IMG/VR virus record: IMGVR_UViG_3300027749_000353
Span: 1-31,423 of that record
Direction: 5' to 3' (one strand)
Length of the DNA: 31,423 nucleotides
Source of the DNA: a virus
Position numbers and translations under genes: made by a program. The notes beneath the pieces are model-generated. The model did no database searches. It had not been told where the DNA came from and worked only from the letters and a program-made list of their open reading frames with translations. This document shows, one piece after another, positions 28,014 to 31,423 of the stretch (position 1 is the first letter of the stretch; the number at the start of each line of letters is the position of its first letter).

Positions 28014-30524
28014 TTAAAAAGTAATTGTTCCTGATGAGGTAAATGTGTAGATGTTATTACCACCACTTGTTGTAAATGATGGTGAACCAGTTGTGGTTGC
28101 TTGGCGATATGCAGATGAATAAGAAATTATCACAACGCCAGAACCGCCAGCACCGCCTGCTTGATTAGCAGAAACAGCATAACCACCACCACCACCACCA
28201 CCCGTGTTTGCAGTACCTGCACCGCCTGGGCCTTGAGTGGAAGTAGGACTAGAACCACCGCCCCCAGCACCGCCTGTACCGCCAGATGAGGGGTTATTTC
28301 CACCAGCACCGCCGCCGCCTGCGTAAGTTACACTTGAGCCAGAAATGCTTGACGCTGTTCCAGCGCCACCATTGCCTCGGCTTGTTGCTCCCACTCCCGC
28401 AGTTCCAACAGCACTAGAACCACCGCCGCCACCGCCTTCATCATCATTTGTAGAGCCGTTGCCGCCGTTAAATCCTTGACCAGAAGTAGCAGTGCCACCA
28501 GCAAGAGTAGAGGAAGAATTTGAGCCATTACCGCCACCGCCAGAGCCGCCATTGCCGCCAGCCCCACTTGTGCCTGCACCACCGCCACCACCACCAATGC
28601 TTGTTATAGAAGAAAAAACAGAATTTACGCCTTGACTTCCATTTCCCTGCGATGCGCCACCAGCGCCGCCTGCACCAATAGTTACTGTGTATGAAGTACC
28701 ACCAGATACAGACAATGTGCTAGTCAAATAGCCACCAGCGCCACCACCGCCTCCACCACCAGCGCTACCGCCACCAGTACCAGCCGCACCTCCGCCGCCA
28801 GCAACAACTAAATAACTAACAGATGATGTTGCACCAGCCAAAGACCCGCTAGAGGTAAATGTGTGAATAGTGTTACCACCAGAAGATGTGACTGTTCCAC
28901 CACCAAACTTTTGTGAGCCAGCGTAAGAGATGATTACAACGCCAGAGCCGCCATTGCCTGCATCATAAAATGTATTGGTTAACCGACCTGATGCACCGCC
29001 ACCACCGCCAGTATTTGCTGTACCTGATGTACCCACCCCAGAAGTGCCGCCAGCACCGCCGCCACCAGAGCCACCAGAACCGCCTGACCATGCACCGCCA
29101 GCATTTACCGCACCTCCACCGCCACCACCACCTGCGTATGTGACGCTAGAGCCAGAGATGCTTGAAGATGCGCCAGCACCGCCGCTACCAGCATAACCAC
29201 CTGCATTGCCACCGCCAGGGCTACCCCCAACAGCACCCGCACCACCACCGCCTGATTGGTATGGGGCAGACGCAGAACTTGCGCCGCCATTATTTCCTTG
29301 CCCAGCCGTTCCCAAACCACCAGCGGCATTATAATAAGCACCGCCTCCGCCTGACCCACCGTTTCCAGTTGCAGTTCCATCTTTACCCAACCCGCCGCCA
29401 ATCGCTACAACGGAAAGGATTGACGAGTTTGTGCCGTTTGCTGAAGCCGCCCCAGAAGCCAAACCACCAGCACCACCCGAACCCACGGTGACTGTGTAAA
29501 TGGAATTAGAGTCTAGCGACAAGCCAGAGCCTGTCAACATACCACCAGCGCCACCACCACCGCCCCAAACTGAACCACCACCACCGCCAGCCACTACTAA
29601 GTAACTTGCAGATACAGATGAAAAAGGGCTAAGTGCGCCAGATGTATTGAATGTGTGAATAAAGTTACCACCCGATTGGGTAATAGTTCCACCACCAAAT
29701 AATTGAGTTGCGCTTGTGTATGAAATGATTACTACGCCAGAACCGCCAGCACCGCCAATATATCCAGCGGTAGAGTTGTTTGCGCCATCAGTATTACCAG
29801 CACCGCCACCGCCTGTATTAGCCGTTCCAGCGTTGGCTGGGTTTGCTGTGCTTGCCGTACCACCACCACCCGCACCACCTGTTCCGTTAGAGCCACCAGA
29901 AGATGGTCTACCAGCACCCGCACCACCGCCCGCGTAAGTTACAGATGTTCCAGAAATACTTGATGCTGAACCAGCACCACCATTACCACCGCTTGTAGTG
30001 GTTGCATTTGAACCTACTGCACCAGCACCACCACCACCAGAACCTCCATCATCAAGAGAAGTTCCTGAATTATTTCCTTGAGATGGGGATGTTGAAGGTG
30101 TATTGCCAGAACCAGCCGAAGCGCCCGCAAGAGAACCACCACCACTTCCACCACTTCCACCAGCACGGCCACTTACGGCTGAAGTTGCGTTATAGCAAGC
30201 ACCAAAACCACCACCAGCAGAAGTGACAGTATTAAATACAGAACTAGAACCTTGCGTTGCGTTATAACCCGTTGAACTGCTACCACCCGCACCACCGGCG
30301 CCTCCAGCCCCCACTGTTACTGCATAAGTAAGAGTAGGGTTAAGTGTGGTTGTGCCATTTCTAAATCCACCACCTCCACCACCAGCGCCAGCGTTTCCCA
30401 CAGTAGATGCACCGCCACCACCGCCACCGCCAGCAACCACAAGATAACTAGCAGATACAGATGCGCCACCAGTCCACCCAAATGCCGCTAGTGCCGCGCC
30501 ACCGATTTTGGATAAGCGTGGCAT
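28014..30524 (-). CDS. Large Gly-rich tail adhesin with three repeated modules
   Basis: The 836-aa product is very rich in Gly, Ser, Ala and Thr. Three modules (about 23-303, 304-567, 568-836) each begin with SxSYLVVAGGGG-like sequence, continue with YTVTVGxGGAGG, SSISGxSVTYAGGG and GTANTGGGG, and end with GVVIISY followed by FGGGT...SGGN.IHTF in modules 1 and 2. Such runs match the glycine-rich domain family; polyglycine-II helices in phage tip adhesins are built from similar sequence. It probably binds the host surface. N-terminal residues 1-20 likely attach to the virion. Confidence 0.85.
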   Translation of the reverse strand: MPRLSKIGGAALAAFGWTGGASVSASYLVVAGGGGGGGASTVGNAGAGGGGGGFRNGTTTLNPTLTYAVTVGAGGAGGAGGSSSTGYNATQGSSSVFNTVTSAGGGFGACYNATSAVSGRAGGSGGSGGGSLAGASAGSGNTPSTSPSQGNNSGTSLDDGGSGGGGAGAVGSNATTTSGGNGGAGSASSISGTSVTYAGGGAGAGRPSSGGSNGTGGAGGGGTASTANPANAGTANTGGGGAGNTDGANNSTAGYIGGAGGSGVVIISYTSATQLFGGGTITQSGGNFIHTFNTSGALSPFSSVSASYLVVAGGGGGSVWGGGGGAGGMLTGSGLSLDSNSIYTVTVGSGGAGGLASGAASANGTNSSILSVVAIGGGLGKDGTATGNGGSGGGGAYYNAAGGLGTAGQGNNGGASSASAPYQSGGGGAGAVGGSPGGGNAGGYAGSGGAGASSSISGSSVTYAGGGGGGGAVNAGGAWSGGSGGSGGGGAGGTSGVGTSGTANTGGGGGASGRLTNTFYDAGNGGSGVVIISYAGSQKFGGGTVTSSGGNTIHTFTSSGSLAGATSSVSYLVVAGGGGAAGTGGGSAGGGGGGGAGGYLTSTLSVSGGTSYTVTIGAGGAGGASQGNGSQGVNSVFSSITSIGGGGGGAGTSGAGGNGGSGGGGNGSNSSSTLAGGTATSGQGFNGGNGSTNDDEGGGGGGSSAVGTAGVGATSRGNGGAGTASSISGSSVTYAGGGGAGGNNPSSGGTGGAGGGGSSPTSTQGPGGAGTANTGGGGGGGYAVSANQAGGAGGSGVVIISYSSAYRQATTTGSPSFTTSGGNNIYTFTSSGTITF

Positions 30525-30525
30525 A

Positions 30526-31423
30526 TTAGGCGAACTTAGTTTGTGAAGCCAAAACAGTAAATGTCGCGCTTCCAGTTTTCACAATTACATAAGTGTAAGA
30601 ATCCACCGCACTAGCATTGCCAGAAGTCGGTGCAGAACCGCCTTGCCACTTAGGTGTAACGCTGTTTCCATCAATAGTTACAGCAGAATTGTAGTAAGCC
30701 GTAGCGCCATTAGTTACCAAGAAAGTAGCCGATAGCGATTGACCAGTAGACATGACAGTATCCAAAGATGTACCGCTAGTGCCTCTAAAGTTCAAAGTAA
30801 AGTTACCAGAGGCGCTTGATGTGTAGTACAAAACAACTTGGGTTAGCGTATCAAAGTTAATTGTTCCCGTTGCCGCAGTTGCAGAAACAGTTGCGGTTTC
30901 ACGGATTGTGGTTGCTAACTGGTTGGTAATCGCTGGACTAGCAATGCCTGTTACCGACAATACACCCGTAGAAGGGTTAAATTGGAACTTGGTTGAACTT
31001 GTGTATTCAGTCGTTAAGTTACCGCTTGTAGCCGCCGCAAACAATGGATAACGGGTTGCGTTAGTCGTTGTATCGTCTGTAATCGTTGCGTATGCAAGCG
31101 TGTTCCAAGTCGGTGCGCTCGAACCATTTGAGGTTAGAACTTGACCGCTAGTACCTGCGGCAGTAAATGCGTAAGCAGTACCAGTACCATAGGGGACAGC
31201 ACCAGCAGTAGCGGTTGCAGTTGAATTAGTACCCCCGTTTGCAATAGGAAGTGTTCCTGTCACACCAGTTGTTAAAGGCAAGCCAGTTGCGTTTGTTAGC
31301 GTTCCCGATGATGGCGTACCCAAAGCACCGCCATTCACCACAAAAGAACCAGCAGAACCCACCGCTACGCCCAAAGCAGTAACAACGCCAGTTCCAGTTG
31401 TAATTGTCGAAGGCGCAGTAGCC
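30526..31423 (-). CDS. Tail fibre protein, N-terminus beyond the window
   Basis: The frame is open to the right edge (a TTG at 31374 is not a true start: upstream codons still read ITTGTGVVTALGVAVGSAGS). Repeats such as GTLTNATGLPLTTGVTGTLP, IANGGTNS and GTSGQVLTSNGSSAPTW are hallmarks of phage fibre shafts. The C-terminal half is beta-rich (VVLYYTSSASGNFTLNF, then SYTYVIVKTGSATFTVL) and probably a head domain. No chaperone domain is seen at the end. It is the gene before the Gly-rich adhesin. Confidence 0.8.
   Translation of the reverse strand, partial: ATAPSTITTGTGVVTALGVAVGSAGSFVVNGGALGTPSSGTLTNATGLPLTTGVTGTLPIANGGTNSTATATAGAVPYGTGTAYAFTAAGTSGQVLTSNGSSAPTWNTLAYATITDDTTTNATRYPLFAAATSGNLTTEYTSSTKFQFNPSTGVLSVTGIASPAITNQLATTIRETATVSATAATGTINFDTLTQVVLYYTSSASGNFTLNFRGTSGTSLDTVMSTGQSLSATFLVTNGATAYYNSAVTIDGNSVTPKWQGGSAPTSGNASAVDSYTYVIVKTGSATFTVLASQTKFA

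Noticed and set aside
28975-30226. Long plus-strand open frames rich in Pro and His opposite the Gly-rich adhesin
   Set aside because: They are the complement of Gly-rich codons (GGN/CCN), have no ribosome-binding sites and no natural sequence pattern.
28014-30524. Repeated short GGT/CCA words resembling a repeat array
   Set aside because: They are Gly codon runs in one protein-coding frame, with no regular repeat-spacer spacing, so not CRISPR.

Overview
The window is most of a tailed-phage genome. It looks like a podovirus with a P22-type virion, infecting a Gram-negative bacterium. The evidence is an almost unbroken set of P22-like morphogenesis proteins (terminase, portal, scaffold, gp5-like coat, gp4-like and gp10-like neck proteins, three ejection-type proteins), a lysis cassette and phage replication/recombination genes, packed with 1-4 nt ATGA/GTGA/TAATG overlaps. 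I see no bacterial housekeeping gene, tRNA, rRNA, integrase, transposase or CRISPR array. Base composition is moderate and does not identify the host. Both window ends cut through genes (a small protein after the coat gene on the left, a tail fibre on the right), so the genome continues beyond the window.

Layout. (1) 1-6117, minus strand: packaging and head genes, transcribed small terminase > large terminase > portal > scaffold > coat > a truncated small gene. (2) 6146-8859, minus strand: accessory genes, namely a ParB-domain DNA methyltransferase, several tiny Lys-rich proteins, a GroES-like co-chaperonin and Cys-containing small proteins. (3) 8883-9386: a small plus-strand island with a palindromic, divergent control region, one 71-aa gene and a terminator-like hairpin. 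(4) 9340-12592, minus strand: replication/recombination genes, namely a YdaU/DUF1376 replication protein (with an iteron-like DNA repeat in its linker), a C5-cytosine methyltransferase whose sequence contains a second long open frame, RusA resolvase, NinB and a Cys/His nuclease-like protein. (5) 12593-12997: a lambda-like control region with a 50-aa Cro-like gene and palindromic operator candidates. (6) 12998-16441, plus strand: early genes, including an ERF recombinase, a YqaJ/lambda-type exonuclease, a possible ssDNA-binding protein, a PD-(D/E)XK-like nuclease and small unknowns. (7) 16438-18406, minus strand: lysis genes (M15 endolysin, 3TM holin, small membrane proteins, XhlA-like). (8) 18408-31423, minus strand: tail and injection genes (collar fibre, lytic transglycosylase/ejection protein, two further ejection proteins, cupin, gp10-like and gp4-like neck proteins, a large Gly-rich triple-module adhesin and a tail fibre).

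How it fits together. The Cro-like regulator and its operators probably control divergent early transcription. The YdaU protein would start replication; ERF, exonuclease, SSB-like, RusA and NinB form a recombination set. Two methyltransferases may protect DNA from host restriction. The late minus-strand genes build a P22-like capsid and a short tail with Gly-rich and collar-type receptor-binding proteins, and the lysis genes release the progeny. The most unusual signals are the roughly 900-nt double-open frame over the cytosine methyltransferase, with both ends of the second frame placed exactly against neighbouring genes, a second double-open frame directly downstream, and a phage GroES with a shortened roof loop.
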